Of a stretch of DNA of 64,000 nucleotides, positions 25,562 through 35,265 are shown piece by piece. The translations under genes were made by a program, and so were the position numbers. The notes beneath the pieces were generated by a model. It searched no databases, was not told the origin of the DNA, and worked only from the letters and a program-made list of their open reading frames with translations. Source of the DNA: an uncultured Corynebacterium sp. (GTDB lineage Bacteria > Actinomycetota > Actinomycetes > Mycobacteriales > Mycobacteriaceae); contig NZ_CAMQAZ010000011.1 in assembly GCF_946998835.1 (NCBI RefSeq), positions 1-64,000 of the forward strand. Reading direction: 5' to 3'. The stretch's first letter is position 1. Every line of letters begins with the position of its first letter.

Positions 25562-26665
25562 CTACTTGTCCAGCATCTCTGACAGCGCGGACACTCCCGC
25601 GCGTCCTGTTGCACTCATTACGGCATCGACAATAGCCATCTGCACCGCATCTGCTGACATCGCAGCCAGCAGTGCCACTACCTCCGAGCCCACGGGTTCA
25701 ACGTTTCCGCCATCCTCCGCCTCTGCGGTGCTGAGTACAAACAGCGTGTCACCGTCCATCGGCGCATGCGCCGGCCGAATCGCCCGGGCCAGTCCATCAT
25801 GACCGCACATCGCCAACCGCTTCAACTGTGCCGTCGTCAGCGGCGCATTGGTTACCAACGTGCCAATCGTCGTATTTCGCACGCTTGCCGACGATTCCCC
25901 ATCCCCAGCCACATCAGCGAGAATCTTGGTCCTACCGACGAAAACCCGGTCCAACTGCGCCAATGCGTCCTCACTGGCACCGGCCGCCACAGGCATTCCG
26001 TAAAGGCGTCCCTCCGGGTCAATGACCGCCCCAAAGGAGTTAACCACCATGGCAGCGGCCACGAAATACTTGCCATCGGCTGAGTTCACGCGAGCTTGGC
26101 CAAAGCCACCCTTGATAGCACCGGCCATAGCTCCGACACCGGCACCTACTGTTCCAGAGGGAATGGTCTCCGGGACGTCGTCAAGCGCGTGCGACAACGC
26201 CTCGCGCCCGAGCTCTGCGGTGGGAAGCGTCGGTTCGCCCAACAGCAAATCGAAGATGACGGCGCCGGGAACGATGGGCACGAGGACGTCCGGCCGTGTT
26301 GGAGTGACCTCAAAACCGATGCCACGGTCATGCAGCTCGCGCATAACTCCATCTGCAGCGGCGAGACCGAACGCGGAGCCGCCAGCCAGAACGACAGCGT
26401 GCGCGCGTTCGACAGTATTTTCCGGCGCGAGCAGGTCGGTCTCACGGGTGCCGGGGCCACCGCCGCGGACATCGACAGCGCCGATGGCACCGCGTGGAGC
26501 GGCTATGACGGTAACTCCGGTATCTCCCTCGGTAGCGTGCCCGATGGAGATACCCTCGATGGAGTCGAGGCTGCCTGCGCCGACGTCGATGGTCGTGCCC
26601 AGCGCAGCACTGCTGGCCTGGTGTCGAACGTCGGCGGGGCTGATTGCGAAGATGTCAGAATTCAT
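25562..26665 (-). CDS. P1/S58-family peptidase (DmpA-like, Rv1333-like)
   Basis: A 367-residue protein of the Ntn-type P1 family, which is made as a precursor and cleaves itself to give two chains with a new N-terminal nucleophile. Signatures: GISIGHATEGDTGVTV, VDVRGGGPGTRETDLL, LAGGSAFGL, GTVGAGVGAMAG and NTTIGTLVTNAPL; the last contains the Thr at the likely self-cleavage point. Starts at ATG 26665; a GTG five codons earlier is possible. The same position next to a DUF2017 gene and clpS occurs in mycobacteria (Rv1333, Rv1332, Rv1331). Natural substrate unknown; family members act as aminopeptidases. Confidence 0.88.
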   Translation of the reverse strand: MNSDIFAISPADVRHQASSAALGTTIDVGAGSLDSIEGISIGHATEGDTGVTVIAAPRGAIGAVDVRGGGPGTRETDLLAPENTVERAHAVVLAGGSAFGLAAADGVMRELHDRGIGFEVTPTRPDVLVPIVPGAVIFDLLLGEPTLPTAELGREALSHALDDVPETIPSGTVGAGVGAMAGAIKGGFGQARVNSADGKYFVAAAMVVNSFGAVIDPEGRLYGMPVAAGASEDALAQLDRVFVGRTKILADVAGDGESSASVRNTTIGTLVTNAPLTTAQLKRLAMCGHDGLARAIRPAHAPMDGDTLFVLSTAEAEDGGNVEPVGSEVVALLAAMSADAVQMAIVDAVMSATGRAGVSALSEMLDK

Positions 26666-26770
26666 TGTCGACCACGGCACCTTTCACCACAGTTCATCGC
26701 AGTTGATCACTGCTAATCACTGTTGATTGCAGTTAATCTCTGCATTCTTTTGAGGTTTTACTGGGACTCA

Positions 26771-27322
26771 CTACTCGCCCATGAGCTGATCCAGCAGCGA
26801 TTCCTGGTTATAGGACAACCACTGGTACATCGCATCGGTCTGCTCAATCTGCTCGATGGACCCGTTGAGGTTCTCCATGGAAACATGCAGGTAAATACGC
26901 AAATCATTGATACCCGAAACCCAGGCGTGGGCATCGCTTTCCGAAATGGATACCTGCCCGGACTCCGCCGGTTCCAGAGCGTCGATGATGGCGCGCAGTG
27001 AGTGGAGCTTGGCTTCAACAATCTCCGATTCATAGAGCTGGCGCATGAGGGCATTTTCCCCCTCGACGCTCTCAGCTCCTGGCTTAGCGAAATCCGGCAA
27101 CAGGCGCGCGAGCTTCGGGTCAGTCGGGGCTTCCGCGTGCCCGACGGGCATCCCTGTCATCTCTGCGAGCTCATCCTTCGGCGCTGTTCGGGCGCGCTCC
27201 ATTAGCGAGTCCGCCACAGTAGCAGCCAGATTCAGCAGCAAATCCCGCTCCGCCCCCTCGAATGCCGTGACGTACTTGACGCCACCGCCGAGAAGGGACC
27301 GCTTGCGCTTCCAAGGACGCAT
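26771..27322 (-). CDS. DUF2017 protein
   Basis: A 183-residue cytoplasmic protein of the actinobacterial DUF2017 family, starting at ATG 27322 with GGGAGAG seven bases upstream. The N-terminus MRPWKRKRS is basic; residues 20-60 are helical; LARLLPDF and AWVSGINDLRIYLHV resemble family segments. It follows clpS by 31 bp on the same strand, as in mycobacteria, which suggests a link with protein turnover, but no biochemical role is known. Confidence 0.85.
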   Translation of the reverse strand: MRPWKRKRSLLGGGVKYVTAFEGAERDLLLNLAATVADSLMERARTAPKDELAEMTGMPVGHAEAPTDPKLARLLPDFAKPGAESVEGENALMRQLYESEIVEAKLHSLRAIIDALEPAESGQVSISESDAHAWVSGINDLRIYLHVSMENLNGSIEQIEQTDAMYQWLSYNQESLLDQLMGE

Positions 27323-27352
27323 GTAATTTCTCTCCCGCTGTCGTATTTCGGC

Positions 27353-27646
27353 TTAGTCAGCCTGCTCCATTGTTGCCCACAGTCCTGCCTTGTGAAGTTT
27401 CTTCACATCGGCCTCTACCTTGTCACGCTCACCGGAAGACACGATTGCCTTGCCTTCCGTGTGGACCGTCATCATCAAGGCATGCGCCTTCTTTCGATCC
27501 ATGCCGAAGAGCATCTGGAATACGTAGGTGACATAACTCATGGAATTAACCTGGTCATCCCACACAATGCACTGCCAGGGTCGGTTCGATTCCGTCACGA
27601 CATCGGCATCCATGGTGGGCATCGGTGTTGCTGCTGGCATGCTCAT
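27353..27646 (-). CDS. clpS: ATP-dependent Clp protease adaptor protein
   Basis: A 97-residue adaptor that binds N-degron substrates and delivers them to ClpAP/ClpCP. ATG 27646 is chosen (MSMPAATPMPTM) because ClpS proteins are about 100 residues; a longer frame upstream overlaps pncB on the other strand. Core features: WQCIVWDDQVNSMSYVTYV (hydrophobic binding pocket with conserved D-D-N), FGMDRKKAHALMMTVH, and the later GERDKVEADVKKLH. Divergent from pncB across 81 bp, followed by DUF2017. Confidence 0.95.
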   Translation of the reverse strand: MSMPAATPMPTMDADVVTESNRPWQCIVWDDQVNSMSYVTYVFQMLFGMDRKKAHALMMTVHTEGKAIVSSGERDKVEADVKKLHKAGLWATMEQAD

Positions 27647-27727
27647 AGCCACCAGGATAGTACGGAGTGACGCACACTCGCCGGAACCGACTGCCCCGGT
27701 CAGCAAACGCGGACTAGACTGTTCAGC

Positions 27728-29038
27728 GTGATTGATAAGCATTCCTCCACCGCCCTTCTCACCGACAAGTACGAGCTGACGATGCTGCAGGCATCGCTTG
27801 CCGACGGGTCCGGCGAGCGCCAGGTCGCCTTCGAGGTGTTTGGCCGCCGCCTGCCGAATGAGCGCCGCTATGGTGTTGTCGCTGGTACAGCGCGCGTGCT
27901 GGATGCTATCCGCAACTTCCGCTTCACCGAGGACCAGCTGGCTTCGCTGGACTTCCTCGACGACCGGACGTTGGACTACCTGCGCAACTATTCCTTTACC
28001 GGCCAAGTCGACGGCTACCGCGAGGGCGAACTCTACTTCCCCGCCTCACCTATTTTGACGGTCCGAGGCACTTTCGCTGAGTGCGTCATTTTGGAGACGG
28101 TCATTCTCTCCATTCTCAACGCGGACTCCGCCATCGCCTCGGCGGCAACCCGCATGGTCACTGCCGCCGGCGGTCGCCCGATTATTGAAATGGGCTCCCG
28201 CCGTACTCATGAAGAGGCCGCGGTGACTGCCGCCCGTGCCGCCTACCTGGCAGGTTTCAGCGCAACCTCCAACTTGGAGGCGGCAGCGCGGTACAACATT
28301 CCGGCCTCCGGTACTGCGGCGCACGCGTGGACTCTGTTGCACACCAACCCAGATGGCACAACAAACGAAGCTGCTGCCTTCAAGGCGCAGATTGACACGC
28401 TGGGAACGGACACCACTTTGTTGGTGGATACCTACGACATCACCGAGGGTGTCAACACCGCCATTGAGGTCGCGGGCCCCGAGCTCGGCGGTGTCCGCAT
28501 CGACTCCGGTGACTTGGGCGTTCTCGCACGCCAGGTCCGCCAGCAGCTGGATTCGCTGGGTGCCCACAACACCAACATCGTGGTGTCCTCTGACCTCGAT
28601 GAGTTCGCAATTGCGGCGCTGAGGGCAGAACCGGTTGATGTCTACGGTGTGGGCACCTCTGTAGTCACTGGTTCCGGCGCACCGACTGCGGGGCTGGTCT
28701 ACAAGATGGTGGAAGTTGATGGGGTTCCCGTCGCCAAGCGTTCTCTGGATAAGCGGAGCCACGGTGGCGTGAAGGCGGCGATTCGGACCTGCCGCCGTTC
28801 CGGTACCGCTGTGGAGGAAATCGCCTTCCCGCTCGGCTCTGAGATTCCGGATGTGGGCAACCTGCAATACCGCGATCTGACTATTCCGATGATGCGCGAT
28901 GGCGAGGTCGTCGATGGTCTGCCGACGCTGGAAGAGTCCCGCGAACACTTGGTAAAGGCCCTGGTCAGCCTCCCGTGGGAGGGGCTCGCCCTCTCCCGTG
29001 ACGAGCCGGTGCTGTCCGTCCGTTTCCACGGCGTCTAG
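27728..29038 (+). CDS. pncB: Nicotinate phosphoribosyltransferase
   Basis: A 436-residue enzyme that condenses nicotinate with PRPP to nicotinate mononucleotide in NAD salvage. Start GTG 27728. Signatures: ALLTDKYELTMLQASL near the start, FEVFGRRLPNERRYGVVAG (the conserved early region), MGSRRTHEEAAV, SGTAAHAWTLLH with an HA pair, and the phosphoribosyl-binding IDSGDLGVLA. Length fits the bacterial family. The next gene starts 11 bases after the stop, so they are one transcript; the divergent clpS shares the promoter space. Confidence 0.96.
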   Translation: MIDKHSSTALLTDKYELTMLQASLADGSGERQVAFEVFGRRLPNERRYGVVAGTARVLDAIRNFRFTEDQLASLDFLDDRTLDYLRNYSFTGQVDGYREGELYFPASPILTVRGTFAECVILETVILSILNADSAIASAATRMVTAAGGRPIIEMGSRRTHEEAAVTAARAAYLAGFSATSNLEAAARYNIPASGTAAHAWTLLHTNPDGTTNEAAAFKAQIDTLGTDTTLLVDTYDITEGVNTAIEVAGPELGGVRIDSGDLGVLARQVRQQLDSLGAHNTNIVVSSDLDEFAIAALRAEPVDVYGVGTSVVTGSGAPTAGLVYKMVEVDGVPVAKRSLDKRSHGGVKAAIRTCRRSGTAVEEIAFPLGSEIPDVGNLQYRDLTIPMMRDGEVVDGLPTLEESREHLVKALVSLPWEGLALSRDEPVLSVRFHGV

Positions 29039-29049
29039 GCGGCGGGACT

Positions 29050-31155
29050 GTGTCGGATACTCCCGAGCACGCAGATTTTGCTGACCTCTCGGACGACTTT
29101 GATGACGTTGATGGGGCAGATGAGCTAGACGACCAAGTTCCACCGAGCGCCAGCGTCCATGACCTTGACAGCATCGAATCGCTTCTCGATGCGGCAGTCG
29201 AGGGACTCGGCGGAACGACGCGGCCCAATCAGGTCAAGATGTCCCGCGCGGTTGCCTCAGCCTTTGCCCGCGAACGACATCTAGCGGTACAGGCCGGCAC
29301 CGGTACAGGTAAGTCGCTGGCATACCTGGTTCCCTCCATCGTGCAGGCAATGGAATCCGACGAGTCTGTAATTATCTCCACGGCGACCATTGCTCTACAG
29401 CGCCAGCTGGTTGAGCGCGACTTGCCGCGGCTGGTCAGGTCACTGGAACCGCACTTGTCCCGTACTCCGACCTTCGCAATTCTCAAGGGTCGCTCAAACT
29501 ACCTGTGCAAGTCCAAGGTTGGCAATGTCATCGCAGATCCAGTCCTGGACGGTGACGAGTCCGAGCAGGCAAGCATGGGCGGCCCCACTGCTCTGCTCAG
29601 CGAAGCGCAACTCAGCCGCACTGCCGCTGAGGTCATGCGGCTGCGCGAATGGGCCAATGACACCGACTCTGGCGACCGTGACAGCCTGGACAAGGGCGTT
29701 TCCAACGAAGCCTGGCGGCAGGTCTCCGTCACGGCCCGCGAATGCGTCGGCGCTATCTCCTGCCCCTTCGGCGAAGAATGTTTTGCCGAACAAGCACGTC
29801 GCGAAGCCTCAAACGTCGACATCGTGGTCACCAATCACGCACTACTGGCCATCGATGCGCTCTCCGACGCCATGATTCTGCCGCAGCACGACTGCGTTGT
29901 CATCGACGAGGCCCACGAGCTCGATGGCCGCATCACTTCTGTCGCCACCGACGAGCTCTCCCCCGCCGGTATCACCATGATGGCTCGCCGTGCCCGCAAG
30001 TTCGGCGCCACAGAGCAGGTCGATGATGTCATCGACGCCACGGATCTACTAGGCGAAACCGTCGCATTGCTTGCCGACGCCCACAGCGGCGCACTCGAAG
30101 AAATTCCAGGTGAGCTGGGAACGGCGCTGGCTTCGCTCCGCGATAGCCTGTGGCAACTGCAGACCACGCTAGGTACCTCTGGCTCAGGCGGCTCTGGCGG
30201 GTCGGGCTCCGGGGGTTCGGGTTCCGACTCTGACAGCACGGAACGTCAGACCGTGCGCGCAGCCGTGGAGAACATGCACGACACCGTCGTTCGTATTCTG
30301 GAGTTCAGCAGCGACGATGTCGTATGGCTTGGCGAGAACAAGACAGTTTATGTCGCTCCCTTGTCCATCGCAGCACTGCTTCGCGAACGCCTCTTCGGCG
30401 AATCCACCGTCGTCTTGACTTCAGCAACGCTGGCTCTTGGTGGCAAGTTCGATGCCATGGCCGCTGCTTGGGGGCTTCCTTCTGGACAGTGGGATGGCTT
30501 GGACGTCGGCACGCCCTTTGACCCGCAGAAATCCGGAATCCTCTACGTCGCACGCGACCTGCCGCGCCCCGGGCGCGACGGTGCCACCCCAGAGCAGTTC
30601 GCAATCATGGAGCGCCTTATCCGCGCCGCTGGTGGGCGCACGCTGGGACTATTCTCATCTCGTCGTGGCGCCGAGGCTGCCGCGGAGGAAATGCGCAAAC
30701 GCCTGCCTTACGACGTCCTGTGCCAGGGCGATGACTCTATCGGTGCCCTGGTCGATCGCTTCGCCGCTAACCCGCAGACGTGTTTGTTTGGCACGTTGAC
30801 GCTGTGGCAGGGTGTCGATGTTCCCGGCCCATCGCTGTCCTGTGTCATCATCGACCGCATCCCATTCCCCCGTCCCGATGACCCGCTGCTATCCGCGCGC
30901 TCCGATGCCGCTAACGCCGCTGGTAGAAACGGATTTATGGAGGTCTCAGCGACCCATGCAGCACTGTTGATGGCGCAGGGTTCTGGTCGTCTGCTGCGTC
31001 GGGTCGATGACCGCGGGGTCGTTGCGGTACTGGATTCACGATTGGCGACAGCCCGCTATGGTTCCTGGATTGCCGCGTCGATGCCGGACTTCTGGCGAAC
31101 AACCAATCTAGATACTGCAGCTGGGGCGTTAAAACGGTTGACGCAGGAAGCTTGA
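29050..31155 (+). CDS. dinG: DinG/XPD-type ATP-dependent DNA helicase
   Basis: A 701-residue superfamily 2 helicase starting at GTG 29050. Walker A is AGTGTGKS, motif II is VIDEAHEL, and motif VI region near the C-terminus is LMAQGSGRLLRR. Cysteines in YLCKSK, RECVGAISCPFGEECFAE are spaced like an XPD/DinG iron-sulfur cluster. Between the FeS/arch region and motif III a Gly/Ser-only linker of about 20 residues (about 378-397) breaks the sequence. The family unwinds 5'-3' and acts in R-loop and G-quadruplex repair. Stop-to-start spacing to the following acyl-CoA synthetase is 189 bp, enough for a separate promoter. Confidence 0.93.
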   Translation: MSDTPEHADFADLSDDFDDVDGADELDDQVPPSASVHDLDSIESLLDAAVEGLGGTTRPNQVKMSRAVASAFARERHLAVQAGTGTGKSLAYLVPSIVQAMESDESVIISTATIALQRQLVERDLPRLVRSLEPHLSRTPTFAILKGRSNYLCKSKVGNVIADPVLDGDESEQASMGGPTALLSEAQLSRTAAEVMRLREWANDTDSGDRDSLDKGVSNEAWRQVSVTARECVGAISCPFGEECFAEQARREASNVDIVVTNHALLAIDALSDAMILPQHDCVVIDEAHELDGRITSVATDELSPAGITMMARRARKFGATEQVDDVIDATDLLGETVALLADAHSGALEEIPGELGTALASLRDSLWQLQTTLGTSGSGGSGGSGSGGSGSDSDSTERQTVRAAVENMHDTVVRILEFSSDDVVWLGENKTVYVAPLSIAALLRERLFGESTVVLTSATLALGGKFDAMAAAWGLPSGQWDGLDVGTPFDPQKSGILYVARDLPRPGRDGATPEQFAIMERLIRAAGGRTLGLFSSRRGAEAAAEEMRKRLPYDVLCQGDDSIGALVDRFAANPQTCLFGTLTLWQGVDVPGPSLSCVIIDRIPFPRPDDPLLSARSDAANAAGRNGFMEVSATHAALLMAQGSGRLLRRVDDRGVVAVLDSRLATARYGSWIAASMPDFWRTTNLDTAAGALKRLTQEA

Positions 31156-31344
31156 TTCGGGGGCCTGTTTCGGGAGCGTGATTCGCGGGTAGTCCGGATT
31201 CTGGAAAGGTTTTCACAAAACTCGTACGCTTTTCTTTTCAATACATTATTGTGATGTGAAACACAGCGGAGTTGCCGTAGTCGTCCACGTAATACCGGGA
31301 GGATTAAGCAGCTTTGCGCGAGAACAGAAAGGCGATTTTCCCTC

Positions 31345-32928
31345 ATGCCTCTTTCCAGTAACCTCCCCGACGTAAACATTCCAGAAACCTCGCTCTTTGA
31401 CTTCCTCTTTGGTGAAATTGAGCCACGTCACCAGGACAAGATTGCAATCGTTGACTCAGGCTCAGAAGTCACCTTCGGTGATTTGAAAGCCAGCATTGAG
31501 AAGTTCGCGGGCGCACTGGCCGCACGCGGTATTAAGAAGGGCGACGTTGTAGCACTCCACTGCCCCAATTCGACGACCTTCGCAGTCGCCCTCCACGGTG
31601 TCCTGCGCGCCGGCGCTATCTGTACGACGGTTGCATCGCTGGCAACTGCCGAGGACATTGAAAACCAACTGCGTATCTCTGACGCCAAGATGATGCTGAC
31701 TACCTCATCAATCGGTTGGGCGGGCGCCCACGGCGCTGAGGCCGCTGGTCTCCCGGAAGACATGATTATTGGCCTGACTGGTCTCCACGGCATGGGTGAG
31801 CTGCTCGCCGAGGGCCACGCGGCCCCGGACGTCGAGGTCTCCCCCGATGACGTTGCCGTGATTCCATTCTCCTCCGGAACAACTGGCGTTCCGAAGGGCG
31901 TGCAGCTTACGCACCGCAACCTGGTGGCTAATGTCGTGCAGGCTGGCGGCGCCGCTGCCGGAGCGCTGACGGAGGACACCCCGGCCGTGACCATCCTGCC
32001 GTTCTTCCACATCTACGGCCTGACCGCGCTGCTGAACCTGTGCCTGTGGCGCCGTACGACGCAGTACACGATGGGCAAGTTCGATTTCGTAGATTTCCTT
32101 TCCATCATCGCAGACAACAAGGCGAAGTTCGCATTCGTCGCGCCACCGGTTGCCGTCGGCTTGGCCAAGCACCCCGCCGTCGATTCCTTCGACCTGTCCA
32201 GCTTGGAGACCATCTTCTCCGGCGCGGCATCCCTCCAGCTCGATCTCGCAGAACAGGTCGAAAAGCGTCTCGACTGTGTGGTTGCACAGGGCTACGGCAT
32301 GACCGAATCCTCGCCAGCTACGCACATCCGCATCGGCCACGATAGCCCCCTGGACTCGATTGGCCGGGCAGTCCCCAACACTCAATACAAGATTGTTGAC
32401 CTTGAGGCCGACGGCTACCAGGAAATCCCCGTTCCTTCCGAAGGCCGCTCGAAGCCTGGCGAACTGTGGGTTTACGGCCCGCAGGTCATGAAGGGTTACC
32501 TCAATAATCCGAAGGCTAACGCAGAGACGCTTGTCGACGGTTGGCTGCGCACCGGCGATGTTGCGGAACTCGATGAACACGGGAATGTGTACATCGTGGA
32601 TCGTTTCAAGGAACTGATTAAGTACAAGGGCTACCAGGTTCCGCCGGCGGAGCTCGAGTCCGTGCTGCTCAGTCACCCGGATATCGCCGATGCCGCCTGC
32701 TCTGGTGTCATTCGCTCCGACGGCGAGGAGATTCCAAAGGCCTATGTCGTCCTCAAGACTGGCAAGCAGGTAACGGAGGACGAGATTATGGACTACGTTG
32801 CCGACCGCGTCGCACCGTACAAGAAGGTTCGAGTCGTCGAATTCATGGAGGAGATTCCGAAGTCGGCGACGGGCAAGATTCTACGCAAGGACCTCAAGGC
32901 CATGGAGGCAGCCCGCGCTCAGGCGTGA
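31345..32928 (+). CDS. Acyl-CoA synthetase, AMP-binding (4-coumarate-CoA ligase-like)
   Basis: A 527-residue adenylate-forming ligase from ATG 31345. The AMP-binding P-loop is SSGTTGVPKGVQLTH; GYGMTESSP, LRTGDVAEL (hinge/adenylate site), DRFKELIKYKGYQV and PKSATGKILRK (catalytic Lys) are intact. It activates a carboxylic acid as acyl-AMP and transfers it to CoA; specificity is not readable. The layout matches 4CL/firefly luciferase-like enzymes, which in actinobacteria act on fatty or aromatic acids. Its 3' end overlaps the 3' end of the convergent PTH2 gene by ten bases. Confidence 0.92.
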   Translation: MPLSSNLPDVNIPETSLFDFLFGEIEPRHQDKIAIVDSGSEVTFGDLKASIEKFAGALAARGIKKGDVVALHCPNSTTFAVALHGVLRAGAICTTVASLATAEDIENQLRISDAKMMLTTSSIGWAGAHGAEAAGLPEDMIIGLTGLHGMGELLAEGHAAPDVEVSPDDVAVIPFSSGTTGVPKGVQLTHRNLVANVVQAGGAAAGALTEDTPAVTILPFFHIYGLTALLNLCLWRRTTQYTMGKFDFVDFLSIIADNKAKFAFVAPPVAVGLAKHPAVDSFDLSSLETIFSGAASLQLDLAEQVEKRLDCVVAQGYGMTESSPATHIRIGHDSPLDSIGRAVPNTQYKIVDLEADGYQEIPVPSEGRSKPGELWVYGPQVMKGYLNNPKANAETLVDGWLRTGDVAELDEHGNVYIVDRFKELIKYKGYQVPPAELESVLLSHPDIADAACSGVIRSDGEEIPKAYVVLKTGKQVTEDEIMDYVADRVAPYKKVRVVEFMEEIPKSATGKILRKDLKAMEAARAQA

Positions 32929-33722
32929 GTTGCTACCCCAGGGGTGACTGCCACAGTCACTGACCCGGGTGCAATCTCAGTAAACCCGGCATCCTGAACC
33001 TCAACTGCGCGGAGCTCTGGCGCAGGCCACTGCTCCCGCGGTATTTCTTTGACGTCCAAGGGGTAACCGCTTTGCGCCCAAGCCCACGCTTCCTCGACGG
33101 GCAAAGTGGCTGCGTAGAGCATCGAGCCATGCCCAACCTGCGCGGCTACCTTTCCGACGGACATGCCCAGGTTCTTGTCCACCCAGATAACCGGCGGAGT
33201 GAAGGTGACAGCACGGCTATCCCCACGCTGTTCCACAGAGACATCGTTCTCCGGGGCGTCGTAAGGCAAATCGGTGCCGGAAATTTGTAGTTTGGCAATC
33301 TCCGGATAAGTTTCAGCCACCGGCGTTGGCAACAGCGCACGAGCCTGGGCACCGTCAACTTCAACTGTGACACCCGGTGCGAGCTGAGCGCGTTGCCAGC
33401 CAACGTTGCGGGCACGGCGCGAAAGCTTGCGGATGCGCGCACCGTACCAGGACGTCAGCCCCTGCTGGTAGGCCGAAGCATCATCGCCTGCGCGCTTATC
33501 CAGGCAGCAGGCGACAACTGCCATAGCGGCAGCACGAAGAATCGCCTTCCGGGAAGGGCGTTCCTTCTTCGGAATCTCCAGCACAATCGCCATTGCCCAT
33601 GGCACGTCCTCACCGTGGTCTTTCCTATCGGGCTGCGGCAGGAGGCTATGGGCTGTGCGAAACCACTCCGGAACCGATTCTTCAGCCGAATCAGCTGGGT
33701 CGTTGTGATTCTTGATTGGCAC
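32919..33722 (-). CDS. Protein with a PTH2-type peptidyl-tRNA hydrolase domain
   Basis: A 267-residue protein starting at GTG 33722, one base overlapping the stop of serB. Residues about 35-90 are a variable N-terminal region. The C-terminal region from about 175 (VIWVDKNLGMSVGKVAAQVGHGSMLYA) is the PTH2 signature (K-x-L..GKxAAQxxH), as in archaeal Pth2. Here the domain is fused to a longer N-terminus. It could hydrolyse peptidyl-tRNA or act as a diverged relative. Adjacency to serB is conserved in corynebacteria. Confidence 0.82.
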   Translation of the reverse strand: MPIKNHNDPADSAEESVPEWFRTAHSLLPQPDRKDHGEDVPWAMAIVLEIPKKERPSRKAILRAAAMAVVACCLDKRAGDDASAYQQGLTSWYGARIRKLSRRARNVGWQRAQLAPGVTVEVDGAQARALLPTPVAETYPEIAKLQISGTDLPYDAPENDVSVEQRGDSRAVTFTPPVIWVDKNLGMSVGKVAAQVGHGSMLYAATLPVEEAWAWAQSGYPLDVKEIPREQWPAPELRAVEVQDAGFTEIAPGSVTVAVTPGVATHA

Positions 33723-35014
33723 TACTGCTCCAACGGCACGCGGCGGAAGGTGCCATCTTCGCGGTCGGCATCATCGATTTCATCACGGGAAATACCGAGC
33801 ATGAACAAAATCGAGTCCATGAACGGCACGTTAACGGAGGTGTCTGCAATTTCCTTCAGTGCCGGCTTTGCGTTGAAGGCAATGCCGAGACCTGCGACCG
33901 ATAGCATGTCGATATCATTGGCACCATCGCCGACGGCGACAGTCTGGTGCATTTGAAGCCCCGACTCCTTTGCGAATGCCTTGAGGCTGCGGGCCTTTTC
34001 CTGCCTATCGACGACACCGCCAATCACGCGGCCGGTCAACTTACCGTCCTCAACTTCGAGGGTGTTGGCCTTGTAGAAGTCCAGGCCCAAATCCTTCGCC
34101 AACGGTTCCAAAATCTGGATAAAACCACCGGAGACTGCACCGCACTTGTAGCCAAGACGCTTCAGGGTGCGAATAGTAGTGCGGGCACCTGGGGTCAACT
34201 CAATGGAATTTGTGACCTCTTCAAGGACGCTGACCGGCAGACCAGCCAGGGCCTTGACACGCTCATGCAGGGACTCAGCGAAGTCCAGCTCGCCACGCAT
34301 AGCGCGATCCGTAACAGCCGCCACCTCGGCCTCACGGCCAGCGTGGGCAGCCAGCATTTCGATTACCTCGCCGGTAATCAGAGTCGAGTCCACGTCAAAG
34401 CAGATTAGACGCTTGGAACGGCGCTGCAACCCTGCACGCTCGATTGCGATGTCGATCTCCTGGTCTTGTGCCAACTGCGCCAGGGCCTTACGCAGTGGAA
34501 TACCAGCACCCGGCTTCGGATCCGGAATAGAGACAAGCAATTCCAGACCGGTAACCGGGTAATCAGCAATACCGCGAATGGAATCAATGTTTGCACCGTA
34601 GTCAGCGAGCGTACGGCCAATCCGAGAGATGTCCTCGGCATTGACCGGGTTGCCGAGTACGACAAGTGCGTGAGTGGACACAGCGCTGCGCTCAATTGGG
34701 GCATCAAGGTGGAAACTGACCGTCATGCCGTGCGGTTTCAGCGTTTCAATGAGCCCCTCTCGGAGGACTCCGACCTTCTCCTCGGTGACGCCGACAAGTG
34801 CGCCGAGACTTAGGTTAGAGCGGAAAACCGACTGCTCCACATCCAGAATCTGGACCCCGTATGCGGCGAGTACGCGGAAGAATGCTGCCGAAACACCCGG
34901 GCGGTCGCGGCCGACAGCCGTAATAAGAACCGGGGCCAGGCCCGAAGCTAGCGAAACTGACAGCGCGTCAGAATCTGCAGACTGACTGGGAGAGGAAATT
35001 ACCTGTTCATTCAC
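33722..35014 (-). CDS. serB: Phosphoserine phosphatase with N-terminal ACT domains
   Basis: A HAD-type enzyme of 430 residues with GTG 35014 (MNEQVISSPSQS) as the likelier start; an open frame of 47 further codons exists upstream but is rich in Gly and overlaps no conserved part. Two ACT domains (about residues 25-100 and 115-190) come before the catalytic domain, whose nucleophile is in CFDVDSTLITGEV and whose later motifs are CGAVSGGF and VGDGANDIDML. It performs the last step of serine synthesis; ACT domains may bind amino acids. Co-transcribed with the following PTH2 gene by overlapping stop/start. Confidence 0.95.
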   Translation of the reverse strand: MNEQVISSPSQSADSDALSVSLASGLAPVLITAVGRDRPGVSAAFFRVLAAYGVQILDVEQSVFRSNLSLGALVGVTEEKVGVLREGLIETLKPHGMTVSFHLDAPIERSAVSTHALVVLGNPVNAEDISRIGRTLADYGANIDSIRGIADYPVTGLELLVSIPDPKPGAGIPLRKALAQLAQDQEIDIAIERAGLQRRSKRLICFDVDSTLITGEVIEMLAAHAGREAEVAAVTDRAMRGELDFAESLHERVKALAGLPVSVLEEVTNSIELTPGARTTIRTLKRLGYKCGAVSGGFIQILEPLAKDLGLDFYKANTLEVEDGKLTGRVIGGVVDRQEKARSLKAFAKESGLQMHQTVAVGDGANDIDMLSVAGLGIAFNAKPALKEIADTSVNVPFMDSILFMLGISRDEIDDADREDGTFRRVPLEQ

Positions 35015-35178
35015 CAATCCAGTATCGCACGAAGCACATGTAGAGTGCTCATCGCCTAGCGGGATTCGGCACTTCAGAGGGTGGCCGATTTGTTTTGGCT
35101 CTACACTCGACTCTCCGCCCCCCCCATATCCGTCCCCTCCCCAATCCCACCCCATGAAAACCTGTTAAAGACAAGGCA

Positions 35179-35211
35179 ACGGCCCCATCACGGGAAACCG
35201 TGATGGGGCCG
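35179..35211 (-). terminator. Intrinsic terminator after ctaD
   Basis: A perfect 15-bp GC-rich inverted repeat with a four-base loop lies 55 bases beyond the stop of ctaD on the minus strand, before serB. The run of T after it is short (GTCTTT), but the stem is very stable. Confidence 0.75.
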
Positions 35212-35265
35212 TAGCTTCGCGTAGTTTTTAACTCAGAGTTGCATTAGCCATGTAGCCACTAGCGC

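Noticed and set aside
28046..29143. 365-codon minus-strand frame opposite pncB
   Set aside because: Antisense to intact pncB; Gln/Arg/His-rich, no ribosome site.
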